Shown: positions 22,735 to 34,033, counted from the first letter of the stretch. The stretch is DNA of 64,000 bases from Tachypleus tridentatus (GCF_004210375.1 NC_134834.1:146725009-146789008); one strand, 5' to 3'. Program-made: numbers and translations. Notes: a model not told the origin generated them from the letters alone.

Positions 22735-23085
22735 GATTTTCTCCAGTTCTGGTGACTAACTACCTGAAACGTTTTAAATACTGAGTACTCGGATATTTTG
22801 TTGATGACATATTTGTGATCTGGTTGGACAGACAGAAACACCAACAATTTCTCTGACAAAAATCTAAACTCTATTGGCCACAGAATTCAAACAACAAAAT
22901 ATTGCAACTCCTGGTCACCAGGAACCATAATAAGCCATTCTCTGCTCAAGCTAAAAATTTCCATAAAATATGGCCTTGAACAGCACTTGAATAGTAGAGT
23001 TGAAAATATTTGTGACAAAGCTTCAATCAGAGATGATATCTACAATTGGCAATGCTTGATGCAGGCCTTTACAACTTTATAAAAA
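22735..23085 (+). pseudogene. Penelope-like retroelement reverse-transcriptase remnant
   Basis: The catalytic motif region YFVDDIFVIWLDRQKHQQFL is encoded at about 22790-22850. It is preceded by a VTNYLKRF stretch and followed, in shifted frames, by LLVTRNHNKPFSAQA and KYGLEQHLNSRVENICDKAS. The FVDDIFVIW motif with a downstream FL-VLVTR block is characteristic of Penelope-like elements. Multiple stops and frameshifts make it a dead remnant. A C-terminal GIY-YIG endonuclease was looked for downstream (23200-23450) but not convincingly seen. Confidence 0.7.
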
Positions 23086-23596
23086 AAAAAAAAAAAACAC
23101 ATGGACACTTACCTATGTACAAAATATGAGACAAAAATCAAATACAATAGCTAAAAATTTCAATCTAGATATCTACCAGAAATCTCATTGTACTTTTTTT
23201 CTTATGTATGTTAATACAAACAAAATAAAAATGCCATCTACAAAATCCATCATTGTAAAAAGACCTTTTATTGGTGTAAAAATAAAACAACACAGATAGT
23301 ACAGGATTAATGAAGACAAAATTCTGCCACTGCAGGACGTGCTATCAACTGGGATAATCACAGGGTTGTTAACATGCACAAGTGTTGGAAAAACCACATA
23401 ACATCAAGGCTGCTTTCTTTATACAGAAAATAAAACTTACTTTCACACAACACAGATAAGTTTAGAGAATGGCTGTCACTAATTCACACACAACTGTCAC
23501 TCCATCTTTCTTCATGAGGTCCATAAAGAAGTTAAATACAAGAGTCATTCAGAAGGTTCAGTAGCTTGTGAAGAAAACCCTCACTTCAATAATTAG

Positions 23597-23890
23597 GAGC
23601 CATTAGAAGGATAGTCAATAATCTGCCCAGAAGAACTTACCTTCTATACCAGATGCCATTGAAAACATAGTCAATAATCTGCCCAGAAGAACTTACCTTC
23701 TATACCAGATGCCATTGGAAACATAGTCAATAATCTGCCCAGAAGAACTTACCTTCTATACCAGATGCCATTGGAAACATAGTCAATAATCTGCCCAGAA
23801 GAACTTACCTTCTATACCAGATGCCATTAGAAACATAGTCAATAATCTGCCCAAAATAATCTAACTTTTATATCAGACTCCATTAGAAGG
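23597..23890. repeat. 56-bp minisatellite, five units plus a partial
   Basis: Units start at 23597, 23653, 23709, 23765 and 23821, with a partial unit at 23877. Each contains CATAGTCAATAATCTGCCCA and GAAGAACTTACCTTCTATAC. The inner units are almost identical and the outer ones diverge, the usual pattern of unequal exchange. The 56-bp period is not a multiple of three, so it is not a coding repeat. Confidence 0.95.
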
Positions 23891-25462
23891 ATAGACAACA
23901 GCCTGTGCTGAAGAAATGAGAACATAGTTTTAACACATCCAAATGGTGGCCAATGATTTTACTATGAAGTAAAGTAATGAGGTGTACTGCATTTCTGCTA
24001 TGTGTATGAATTATGTTTTATCACAATTACAATTGTAAGTTTGTAAGTACTGGAAAAATAAGACATACCATACAAAATACTAGAAATAGATTTCTCTAGT
24101 CCTAATATTTATAAATTTTGAGTTTTGTTCAAAAGATAGATTAATCAAAATCAATGAAAATGGACAATTAAACATCTCTTAATTGTAACTGCCACAAATT
24201 TCATTACCAGCAAAGAACTTCCGACATAAATCTGAGACATAATACTAGTCAAAGGTAATAAAATAATACCGTATATCTTTGTTTCTCTTAAATTTAGAAA
24301 AAAGATAGCAGTAAAATAAGTGAGTTGTGATACTTCGTATCTAGGTTCTTCATGTGATGATAGTGTTTCAGTAAAACAGTGGTTTAATAATTTCATATTC
24401 TCCATTATGGTTCAAAATTGTGATATAATAAAGCTCTTATCATTCAATAGCTACAGATATGAATAAGAACAGATAATTAGTGAGTTACTTAAATATTCCC
24501 ATACCTTTTGTAAGTGAAATAATTAGATAAGTCTTAAAAAACAAAGTTTATATCTAAAGTTACCTAACATATATCTTCCAAAGTTGTTACTAAACAACAA
24601 CAAAAAAATAGAAAAACAAATGGAAAATGTTCTTACCAGATAATAAAACAAACAACATTTATAGTAGCTCTCATATGTTATGTTTTTAATAAAAACTATT
24701 CCTCATAATTGTGGTGGAGTTCTGTATAAATATATGTATACATATATATATATAGTTATAACTGTGAGAGTGATTTTTGAACATATCAGTTAGTGTTAGT
24801 TATTTGTGTAATATCCACAAAATGGTGTAAAATTCATTATATGTACAAATATGTAATTAACTTTAGGCCAAATTATTAAATTAAGAACCTGAATTCACAT
24901 GAAAAGTGTTACATAACATTTCTCTACCTGTGGGAACTTTTCATTTATGTTTTGTTTTCTTAAGACATTCTGTTGTTAAATATAGATGATAAATTATATT
25001 CAGGTTTTAAAATGCATTGTAACTGTAATTGTGTGGGCATAAATAAGGGCTATATTAACAAGCGCCTCTATTTAAATAAAATACCAGTAAGGAAACCCAT
25101 TTCTGAAAACCTTTATGATGTTACAAGTCATACAATCATATTTTATTGTAAAGATCATGAAAAATTTGTGTCAATTCATTTCTGCATAATTTCAAAATTC
25201 TAAAATGATTCTGATACAAGTGCTACACAATAATCTAGACCTTAGATTTTGCCATATTTCTGAAATGTAATCCTTAAATATCATACAAGCCATAACTTTT
25301 CAGAAGTCTCTTCCTTACTTGTATGAATTCACAAAAAATTATTGAAACTTGAAATTAACAAAAATAACTTAATGTCCATAAAACTTTCCAATGTAATTTT
25401 TTAATGTAATCAACGCTACTCTTAAATTAATAAATTGACCTTGTACCATGCACTTATGAGGT

Positions 25463-25730
25463 AGGCCCAGCATGGCCAGGTGGTTAAGGTTCACAAATTG
25501 TAATCTGAGGGTCACAGGTTCAAATCTCTGTCATACCAAACATGCTAACCCTTTCAGCTGTGGGGGTGTTACAATGTCAATCCCACTGTTCATTGGTAAA
25601 AAAGTAGCCCATGAGTTGGCAGTGGGTAGTGATTACTAGCTATCTTCCCTTTGGTGTTTCATTGCTAAATAAGGGATGGCTAGCACAGATAGCTCTCATA
25701 TAGGTTTGAGTGAAATTCAAAAAAACAAAA
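25463..25730 (+). repeat. SINE family 1 copy with every CpG lost
   Basis: Full-length head GGCCCAGCATGGCCAGGTGG, B box GGTTCAAATCT and complete body and tail. Sites that are CpG in other copies are TG or CA here, while other positions are well conserved. Confidence 0.92.
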
Positions 25731-28378
25731 ACTACTGATGAGTTCAACTTTTGCATCATACTGAACTGTTCTATGTTTGATTCTCTTATAGCTTAGTGTA
25801 AAACAAAAAACAAACAAAAACAGTCAGTAACAAATTTGGTGAAATCACCCATTTTCTGTATAAAATACTACTTGGGAAATCTAGCAGTAATTAGTCAGGT
25901 AAACAGTTGTTGTTACTGGTACTTGGTGTGACAGTTGTTTATACCAACTTAATATGCATTTTTAAACCTGAACACAGATTCTACTTTTCAGATTTAAAGA
26001 CAGAATACCACCATTAAAACATATTCTAGCATTCTTTATCAGTTGTCTTGGTACAAGATAATTTTTGGTTTCTAACTTAGAATTGTTACAGTTGCCCATA
26101 AGTAAATGTAATATCAAGAGATATATTTTAACATGAGTTTTAGTCTTAACTAGGGTCAGTGATGAGTGCAGTCACTCTAATCAGTAACAGTTTACTTCTT
26201 AAAAATCAGAAACTATAGTTCAGTAAACCTAATTTTGACATGTACAAGTAAGTGTACTAAAAAGAAAAAAAAAGTATTTTGCCAGTGGCTGTTTTGTAGT
26301 GTAGAAACTTACTGGTGACTGGCACTGTGCCAATGAAATCAACTAAACCTTGCAAGTTCACTTTCTAAAATGGATGTTTTGAATCTTAAATTACTAGAAA
26401 ATAATTAACACCATTCACTTCTTATCAACTTAATCATTTAATTAATGAATATGTCTAATTGCAAGACAAACTGACTTGCTTTCATCATTATGGTATGGAT
26501 TTTCATAGGTACTCCTGATGGAAAAATACTTGGCCTAAATGAGAAAGTATAAAAATGAAGAAAATAGCTGTTACTTAAATCATTGTAAGTGCTGAGATAT
26601 AATTCTATATTTCATTTATAAAGAGGAAACTTCCAATTCCATATTATTGTTTTAAAAATTTTAAATATATATTCTAATGCTAATAATTAATGATGTGTAA
26701 TTTTAATTACGAAGAAAGCAGTTTTCGAGTATATCAAAACTTCATGCATTGTAAAATCTTTATACTATATACCACAAAATGAATATGGTTCTCTAACCCT
26801 AGAGTGATGTGTGCCAATATTTTCTAAAAACAGATGTTTGTGATTTGCTGTATGAAGTGTAACACAGAGAAAAATAAAGAATGTTAACAAAATATCATGG
26901 TCAACTGATTTTATATTCAAAATTATTTTACACCCTCAAGACTTGTTAGTAATCCAAATGAAACTTCAATGTGTGTACAGTAATGTGCATGCATTGTTTT
27001 TAGAATTAGTAAATGTTTGATACAGAAATGTAATGAATCAAATTAAGAAACAGAAAAACTTGTAAAAACTACAAGTTACTGTTAGGCCTTTTATTACTGG
27101 TAATTCTTTAAGCATTTCTAGTTATAAGATCTCTCTACCAAGTCTTAAACAAATGCCCCAAATTCCAGCAACAGTTCCTGTGGATGAACATTGCTAGCTA
27201 TTAGCATTTCAAATACCTAATTGCTTGTAATAAAATTTTGTAACCACAAAGCATGAATGTAGTACGTAATGAGTATTTATATTTTTGTGAATTTGGTTAA
27301 TTCAGAAAATGTCATAATTTAAATTAATTAGTAATTTAAGATTTCATCTTCTTAAATGAAACGTTTTTGAACAGAAGTTTCTTTAATATGCTACATTCAG
27401 ATCTATATAAACAAGATAGTGAGAAAAACATATGTAATGAAATACTTTGGTGAAAGTTTCCAGGTTTATAATGTGAACAGTAAACACTGTTAACTATGAA
27501 AGGAAAAACTAATATTTTTCATTTTTATGCAATACTTATTTAATTCAAAACTTAAATACACTTATGAAGTTACTGTGTTTATTAATCTCATTAATGAAAT
27601 AATAATTCCTGTAAATTTTAAAAAGTATTTTGTGTACACATCAACAGTGTACGTATTAATTTCTTCAATATTTCTTCACTGAATCCAAATATTTTATCCA
27701 ATTTTGTGTTGTAGAAAACAAGTCTGTTGGAAGTGTAATATTTTAATCCTTTATGAATCTGTTCAAGTTTAAAATTAAGCTTAAAAAAGCAGACTGCTAA
27801 TGAGAAAATACATTAATTCCGTTCTTTAATCTAGTTTATTTAAGGATACTGTACTACAAGAATGTACTGCTTGCGTTTGTTAAACAGTTGTTTAAAATTT
27901 GTTTTTTAAACAGTAACATATATTAAACATTACTTGTACTATAGGAATGGGCCATCAGTAATATAGCTAATAAAATTTAAAAATTCAATAATTAAAGATC
28001 GCACCTTGAATAAGAACACAATAAGTTTCTCGTACGACTCTTGGTAAGTTGTAATAGTTTTATTACAACATGTTACAGGATGTAAACCACAAATTACAGG
28101 AAGAATTATTAAAGAACCGAACTTAGCTTTGACGCTATTTACCATAAAGTCGGATCATAACAAGATGAAAATGTACTACAACATATTTAATTTACCACAC
28201 ATGTACGATGTTAAGTGTGAAAGATAGATTGTTATACCCTCACTGTGAACCCTAATCTGGGTTTGCTTCATTCAACATTTTGTTTTGTATCACAAAGTTT
28301 ATTACATAATATCTTTAACAATGTGATAATACAACAACAATTGAATATTAAAATCTCAAGTGGTATACCTAATTTCAA

Positions 28379-28450
28379 GCGACGGTGGTATAGTGGTTAG
28401 CATAGCTGCCTTCCAAGCAGTTGACCCGGGTTCGATTCCCGGCCGTCGCA
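28379..28450 (+). tRNA. tRNA-Gly (anticodon TCC)
   Basis: 72-nt cloverleaf. The acceptor stem GCGACGG pairs with CCGTCGC plus discriminator A. The D arm is in GGTATAGTGGTTAGCA. The anticodon stem CTGCC/GGCAG-type loop holds TTCC with anticodon TCC. The T arm is CCGGGTTCGATTCCCGG. Internal A and B boxes are intact, and a T-run follows at about 28461 (ACATTTTC) as the pol III terminator. Unlike the SINE heads, all stems pair, so it should be a functional gene. An identical gene lies at 41700-41771. Confidence 0.97.
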
Positions 28451-28487
28451 ATATAATTACATTTTCTTACCTCTGGCATAACTTCTG

Positions 28488-30210
28488 CAAAAACTTAGAA
28501 AAAACCAAGAAAAACCCAAAAGAATTCTGGAAAAAATTCAAGAGTATTGCGTCAGACAAAAACACAAATCACATGTTACAACACATCAAACACAACAATA
28601 AAATCGCAAGGACGGACGAAGAGAAAGCTGACTTATTAGCTGACTATTACAAATCCGCTTTTAGCGATTTAAACTCAGTAGATTTCGACACACAACACCA
28701 ACACCATGTCAACAACTACATAAATGCAAACCAAGCTTCATTCTCACCAGGATTTCCGGAGACACTAGAAGCATACTCAAATTCAATCAATAGAAAAATA
28801 ACCATAACCGAACTAAAGATTAATATCAAAAACTTGAAGAACACTTCCCGGACATGACCAAATACCATATTCTCAAAAAAGTTCCACTCTCCTACTACAA
28901 CACCTCACAAACATCATGAACATTTCATTAGCGACAGGGTATTACCCTGACACATGGAAAAAAACCATCATAACAACGATCCCCAAGAAACAAACTAACA
29001 GAACAAATCCAGATAATTTCCGCCCCATCAGTCTGTTAAGCTGCCTTGGCAAACTGATGGAGAGAATTATCTCAACCGTCTCCTCCATTTTTGCGAATCA
29101 AACAACATCCTTCCAGAATCTCAAAATGCCTCCAGAAAAAATAGACAAACAACAGATCACCTCACACGACTCACCGAATCAATATACAAAGCTTACAACA
29201 ACAATCAAGTAACCATCGGGGTATTCCTAGATGTCAAAAAAAGCATTCGACAGCGTTTGGCACAATGCCATCATATACAAACTAAACCACCTGCAAATAA
29301 ATCCTACGATAGTCAAATGGATTTCAAATTTTTTAACCAATAGAACAGCACAAGTAAAAGTCAATAAAACCATATCCAAATTATTTAATATAACGGCAGG
29401 AGTGCCCCAAGGATCAGTCCTCTCTCCACTTCTTTACATAATTTTCGTCAGTGACATACCTTTTCCAAATCTAACATACACACACAATTCACAATACGCA
29501 GATGACATCGCAATCTGGAGCACCTCCAGAAACCCAGTAATGGCCATGTCTCGCGTACAAGAATCACTAAACAACGTCTCAACATGGAGCAACAAGTGGA
29601 GGGTCGTGTTAAATCCGACAAAAACACAAGCAATCACCTTCTATAGAAAACTAAAGAAGCAAAGGAAAAATCTAGAAAAATAAATCTATCACTTGGAAAC
29701 ACAACCATCAACATGAGCAAAAACATCACATTCCTTGGCGTCACTTTCGACACAAAACTAACATGGAAAAACACATAAACAATATACACTCATCAATAAG
29801 AAAAAGGATTTCATATCTAAAGACTATAACTGGTAAACAATCAAAATGCGCACCGAACACCATTATACAAATATATAAGGCTTACATCCGTCCACTAATA
29901 GAGTACGGATGTCAAGTAACATACAACATGTCAAACAACACACTCCAAAAAAATCCAAGTGCAACAAAACAAAATATTAAAATCCGCATTCAGTTTACCA
30001 TCTTTTACACCAACAAATTATCTACACCAAATTAGTAATTTACCAACTATAAGAGATAGAATAACAGAACTCTCTATGAAATATTATCGAAAAGCAGAAA
30101 ACAGAAACAAACTAACGGCATCACTACACAAATTATCAAGTGCACCAACAAAATACATATCACCATACAACATATTTCAAGAATCACAATCCACTCAACA
30201 AAGAGTTTAA
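28488..30210 (+). pseudogene. LINE reverse transcriptase, broken ORF
   Basis: The longest intact segment (29231-29683) spans the RT palm with the AFDSVW and YADD motifs, so catalytic residues survive locally. An upstream segment (28360-28857 open frame) is cut by a TGA at 28854. Its frame only appears to start in the tRNA by chance. The C-terminal segment (29763-30210) ends in SPYNIFQESQSTQQRV and a stop. Three or more frameshifts and 5' truncation make it inactive. Confidence 0.85.
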
Positions 30211-30264
30211 ATACATAAAAACTATGTTATTAACATGAATTCCTTTTTTTTTTCAGGTACAGGG

Positions 30265-30300
30265 CACACGACAGGCAAAACTTTCGGCGCCTGTCGTGTG
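30265..30300 (+). other. Perfect 12-bp stem-loop in the LINE 3' UTR
   Basis: CACACGACAGGC at 30265-30276 is the exact reverse complement of GCCTGTCGTGTG at 30289-30300, with a 12-nt loop containing CTTTCGG. It lies just before the conserved 3' UTR motif. It could serve as a template feature for the element's RT; that role is inference. Confidence 0.8.
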
Positions 30301-30446
30301 AAAGTGGGTTTTCTCGGGTACCCCTGTTTCCCCACAGCAAAATCTCTGGCATCGGACCTGTAGGTCCTAGTGAACTATTTTTATTGATTTACTCTGAACT
30401 CTATACTTCGATATTCTTGATAGATTGTTTTGACATGATAAAACGA

Positions 30447-30567
30447 TGTAGAATGGACGACATCTGCCTGTTGTGGAAACACGCCTTTCGTCTTCAGGCG
30501 GAAAATTTTCGAAATGTTTTTCTCTATGCTTGTGTCTCTACAATAGACAATTGTCGTCCATTCTACA
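30447..30567 (-). repeat. Third foldback element, degraded
   Basis: TGTAGAATGGACGACA (30447-30462) and its complement TGTCGTCCATTCTACA (30552-30567) are perfect outer arms. Pairing continues inward with mismatches for about 20 bp. The loop contains TCTTCAGGCGGAAAATTTTCG, related to the loop cores of the 33833 and 43804 elements but in opposite orientation. No target duplication was identified. Confidence 0.6.
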
Positions 30568-30569
30568 AA

Positions 30570-31117
30570 GTTTCATCTTTACATGGATATTTTTCAATTA
30601 ATAATAGCAAACCTAATGCTTAAAATATTGTAAACATAACTTATTGTAAACTAAACAAACATCTTAATCTATGCTCATATGTCTTTAACTTTCCATATAT
30701 GTTAGTATACTTATTACTGAAGTTGCATTATATAATAACCTTTCTCGAGAAGTCAAAACCAAGTAAGAACTTATGATAAAAATAGACGAAAACCTTAATT
30801 AAAAAAGGATACTAAGATATTTTAAACTTAAATATATACCACACTAAACTAACAACTGGATGTTTAAATTCATAAAATTTGCCGGCGTTACTTCTCGTTA
30901 ACAAATTATTCATTTATGTAGATTAAAAAATAAATATATAAGAACCTATTACGCGTAGACTCGCGAGGAAGCATGTTTTTTATTACGTGTGCATTTTATT
31001 TAACTATCAGTGCAAAGGTTCTTTATTTTGTTTTCGGCTCTTTCTTTTTAAAATATTAACGTGCTAATAACCAAACAATATTTATCACATCATGATTTTT
31101 CATGCTAATTGTATGTG
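30570..31117. other. Intergenic, nothing recognised
   Basis: AT-rich, with no coding or repeat signal. Confidence 0.5.
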
Positions 31118-31235
31118 TTTTTCTTATAGCAAAGCCACATCAGGTTATCTGCTGTGTCCACGGAAGTGGATCGAAGCCCTAATTTTAGCGAAATGTGAGG
31201 GTCACGAGTTCGATTCCCTATCACAGACATTACTG
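31118..31235 (-). repeat. SINE family 2 copy (reverse), chimeric 3' side
   Basis: TTCTTATAGCAAAGCCACAT and GGTTATCTGCTGTGTCCACG are the reverse complement of the family 2 tail. After about 31190, the plus-strand sequence GAGGGTCACGAGTTCGATTC instead resembles a forward tRNA-like head, so two pieces are joined. Confidence 0.55.
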
Positions 31236-31872
31236 TTCATAAAAACATCAATATATACATATATATTTCCCCATCATCGAGTAATAAATTAAATTCTAGT
31301 AACTGATTATATTTCAATCAAAAATCTTGTGAGCAATTTCGAAAACTGCTTTTCTGTTAGTACACTATAATATCAACAGATGGCTCGTTATTACGTACAG
31401 CCAGGAAAGCAAACGTAAAAACAGTTACTTCAAAATACTAAAATTATATATGTAAAATGAATGTTTATTTTTCCCTAAATTAAAATATTTAATACCAATT
31501 ACATATGTTGCAACTGGTTACTGTATTGATATTTTCTGCTTGTTGTAGATATTATGACTGTCAATAAAATAAAAAATTTATTCGTCTCTAATATATAAAA
31601 CTTTAATCCAAAATATTCACTGTAAATCAAAAACAAACCATTACACACAGCAAATTTCAACTAAATAATTTCGTAAATCACTAGATAAGTTAAATAAAAT
31701 ATTTACAAATCGTACTGTATGTTAATAAAATACAAAAGATATTATTTTCAGCAGAAAACGTCTTCTGTCAAGACACCCAAAAGCGTTGCGAATATTCCGT
31801 ATGTCAGAAATAATCCAAAATATGTAACTTAATATCGATACAGCCGTGACGAAATATTATTTAAGTGTTAGG
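31236..31872. other. Intergenic, nothing recognised
   Basis: AT-rich, with no supported feature. Confidence 0.5.
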
Positions 31873-31874
31873 TA

Positions 31875-32367
31875 CAATGGAGCGCCATTAAGCCGCGGAC
31901 CAGTAAACCGCGAAATCGCTTAAGCCGCTGTAGCAAGTCTTGTCACCGCTAATTTAAAAACGTGTAAAAACGCGGCTTACGAATTTAATCCTGGCTTTAT
32001 AACTTCAAGGGGATATTTAAAAAGGATTTGCTTTAATTTGGAAAATAAATAAAATATATTACAATAGAAATCGACCGTTAATCTACCTTATCCGCTCTCT
32101 ATGTCAGCTTTATGGAGGCCGCCATTGTTACCGAATCACACCTCTCCATACATTAAAGTTAATCCATGCATTGGTCGTTTGTGTTAAAACGGCACTTGTC
32201 AATTGTATCTGAATAGTGTATACATTAATATTATAATGATCACGCAATGGCCCGGATGAGGCTCCTCGGCGGAGCTGTTGGCGACTTCGGATTTTCAGTC
32301 ACAAAGGTTTAAGCCGCGGTTAAGCAGGTTGACCCCCCAAATGCCGCGGCTTAACGGCGCTCCACTG
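31875..32367. mobile_element. 493-bp non-autonomous DNA transposon (pogo/Tigger-like MITE)
   Basis: The ends CAATGGAGCGCCATTAAGCC and GGCTTAACGGCGCTCCACTG are inverted repeats of about 25 bp, with TA on both sides (31873-31874 and 32368-32369). The CAGTGGAGC-type terminus with TA targets suggests a pogo/Tigger relative. The interior has no transposase. Subterminal GCGGCTTA-type motifs recur internally (31965-31980 and near 32310), as expected for transposase binding sites. Confidence 0.85.
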
Positions 32368-32557
32368 TACTTTAACTCACAGCGTCCCAATACCTACTAC
32401 AAATCGCCATTGTGGGATTGGTAATTAAATACCCTTAAAATGTTTAAAATTTAAAAGCAACTTTGTAGTATATGTTTTGTTGATAAAAAAATCACCTTCA
32501 ACTTCCATCGTTGTTCGACACCCTTTAGAAAACTATTACACAGTAACAAAGCTATAA

Positions 32558-32829
32558 ATTGTTTTGAATTTCGCACAATGCTACTCGAGGGTTACCTGCG
32601 CTAGCCGTCCCTAATTTAGCAGTGTAAGACTAAAGGGAAGACAGCTCGTCATCACCATCCACCCCCAACTCTTGGGCTACATACTCTATTACTAACGACT
32701 ATTGTGATTGATTGTCACATTATAACCCCCACGGCTGAAAGGGCGAGCATGTTTGTTGTGACGGGGATTCGAACCCGCAACCCTCAGATTACGAGTCGAA
32801 TGCCTTAACCCACCTAACCATGCCGGGCC
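32558..32829 (-). repeat. SINE family 1 copy, full length, reverse
   Basis: Begins with the tail complement GAATTTCGCACAATGCTACT and ends with the head complement CCATGCCGGGCC. The B box reads GGATTCGAACC. Confidence 0.92.
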
Positions 32830-33428
32830 AGATGAAGACGTAAGCCACATCTTTCAGATAATAAAAACATATTTAAAGCTTGCATTTATAAAGTTTAGAT
32901 GTTTTTGATATACTCGCGTCTTCTTAGGATCGTAAAACGGAAATAGAGTTAAACATTGGCATTTATAAAAGGTTCATATTTTTAAAAATTTACAGTACAA
33001 AGTAGTAAAGTAGTGTAACAACTTTCACAATCATTAATTTTTAATTTATCTGCTAACCAGATTTATAAATAAAGTGAAATATGTTTGAGAAACAAATGTC
33101 ACTGGGTCGGACAGTAATAGGTTTATGGACCTAAGAAAAAGTTATATGTAGTTCACTTTATTATGAATAATCTGTGTATACATCATTATCCAAATTAAAG
33201 CCATATAATATTTTAGAACTGAAATATTTTTATTAATATTGTAATAACTCTGTGTTAGTATTAACTGATATCCCCCACAAAATGGTTGCATTCATGACCC
33301 TCCTTGTTATATATTTGCCCGAAAGGGTTGATAATGTTTTCATATAAACAACAAGAATTTGTCAAAGGTAGTCTTGCGAATAATTGCGATTGAAATTCCA
33401 TACATTATCTGAGGTTAATATGAATGGA
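32830..33428. other. Intergenic, nothing recognised
   Basis: AT-rich, with no supported feature. Confidence 0.5.
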
Positions 33429-33662
33429 CGGCCTGGTATGGTCAGATGGTTAAGGAGCTCGACTTGTAATCTAAGGGTCGCACCAAACACGCTCGCCCTT
33501 TCAGCCGTGGGGGCGTTATAATGTGACATTGGTAAAAGAAGAGCCCAAGAGAGTTGACGGTGGGTGGTGATGACTTCCATCTTGTTTTACACTGCTAAAT
33601 TAGGGACGGCTAGCGCAGATGGCTCTCGTGTAGCTTTGCGTGAAATTCAAACCAAACAAACA
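33429..33662 (+). repeat. SINE family 1 copy with two internal deletions
   Basis: The head is present, but the B-box segment is missing (GGGTCG joins directly to CACCAAACACGC). The segment between GTGACA and TTGGTAAAAG is also lost. The tail is intact. Confidence 0.9.
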
Positions 33663-33832
33663 ATATGAATGATATAACAGAATATAAATCGTGATAATTT
33701 TATTAGTACACATAATACACCGTATATTTTGTAGCCTATAAAACCAACGATAATAGCGTTAGTCTTACATATTGTTGTTATAAGCTTCTATGCTGTAAAG
33801 AGACAAGTAGTCATCAAACCAGTGTTAAATTT

Positions 33833-34023
33833 GTATTCTCAAGAGGGCTGGTATGGGTATTAAAATTTTAATTAAAATAAAATAGAGAACAACATTTCAA
33901 CCTACGTAGGTCATCTTCAGGTTAACCTTGTTCTGTACTTTATTTTAATTAAAGTTTTAATACCCATACCAGCCCTCTTGAGAACACATTTTTACTTCAA
34001 GTGAATTTCTTGTCGTCACGCAT
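33833..34023 (+). mobile_element. Foldback element FB1 with 10-bp target duplication
   Basis: The left arm (to about 33882) and right arm (33939-33987) are inverted copies over about 46 bp with one mismatch (TCAAGAGGGCTGGTATGGGT type sequence). The loop holds GAACAACATTTCAACC and TCATCTTCAGGTT. After the right arm comes a 3' tail with CAAGTG, TTTCTTGTC and GTCACGCA. TGTTAAATTT at 33823-33832 and 34024-34033 flanks arm, loop and tail exactly. No open reading frame of note. Confidence 0.8.
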
Positions 34024-34033
34024 TGTTAAATTT

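Larger units (their letters stand above)
22030..27960. other. CpG-depleted domain of about 5.9 kb
   Basis: Counting line by line, I find about 17 CpG dinucleotides. About 150 would be expected from the base composition, and flanking sequence has roughly one per 60 bases. The edges are fairly sharp. Inside lie a Penelope-like remnant, a 56-bp minisatellite and one SINE with no CpG left. The rest (for example 23900-25460 and 25731-27960) contains no recognisable gene. The pattern fits long-term germline cytosine methylation. Confidence 0.8.
28488..30370 (+). mobile_element. 5'-truncated LINE (jockey-like superfamily), frameshifted
   Basis: Starts within the linker before the reverse transcriptase (NPKEFWKKFKSIAS), so the endonuclease is missing. 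Then come EEKADLLADYYKSAFS, NFRPISLLSCLGKLMERI (RT block), KKAFDSVWHNAIIYKL, TAGVPQGSVLSPLLYIIF and the catalytic QYADDIAIW (about 29495-29520). The thumb and C-terminus continue to 30210. Frame breaks lie near 28857, 29212 and 29690. The 3' UTR has a T-run, a stem-loop (30265-30300) and GGGTTTTCTCGGGTACCCCT, a motif type common in LINE 3' UTRs. The element begins only about 40 bp after the tRNA-Gly gene. Confidence 0.85.

Noticed and set aside
23200-23450. GIY-YIG endonuclease domain of the Penelope remnant
   Set aside because: Order and spacing of possible residues are not convincing in any frame.
23597-23890. CRISPR-like array
   Set aside because: Units are contiguous with no unique spacers, and the genome is eukaryotic; it is a minisatellite.
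28360-28857. 165-codon open frame starting upstream of and reading through the tRNA-Gly gene
   Set aside because: The tRNA portion is not coding. Only the part after about 28488 has LINE similarity; the extended frame is accidental.
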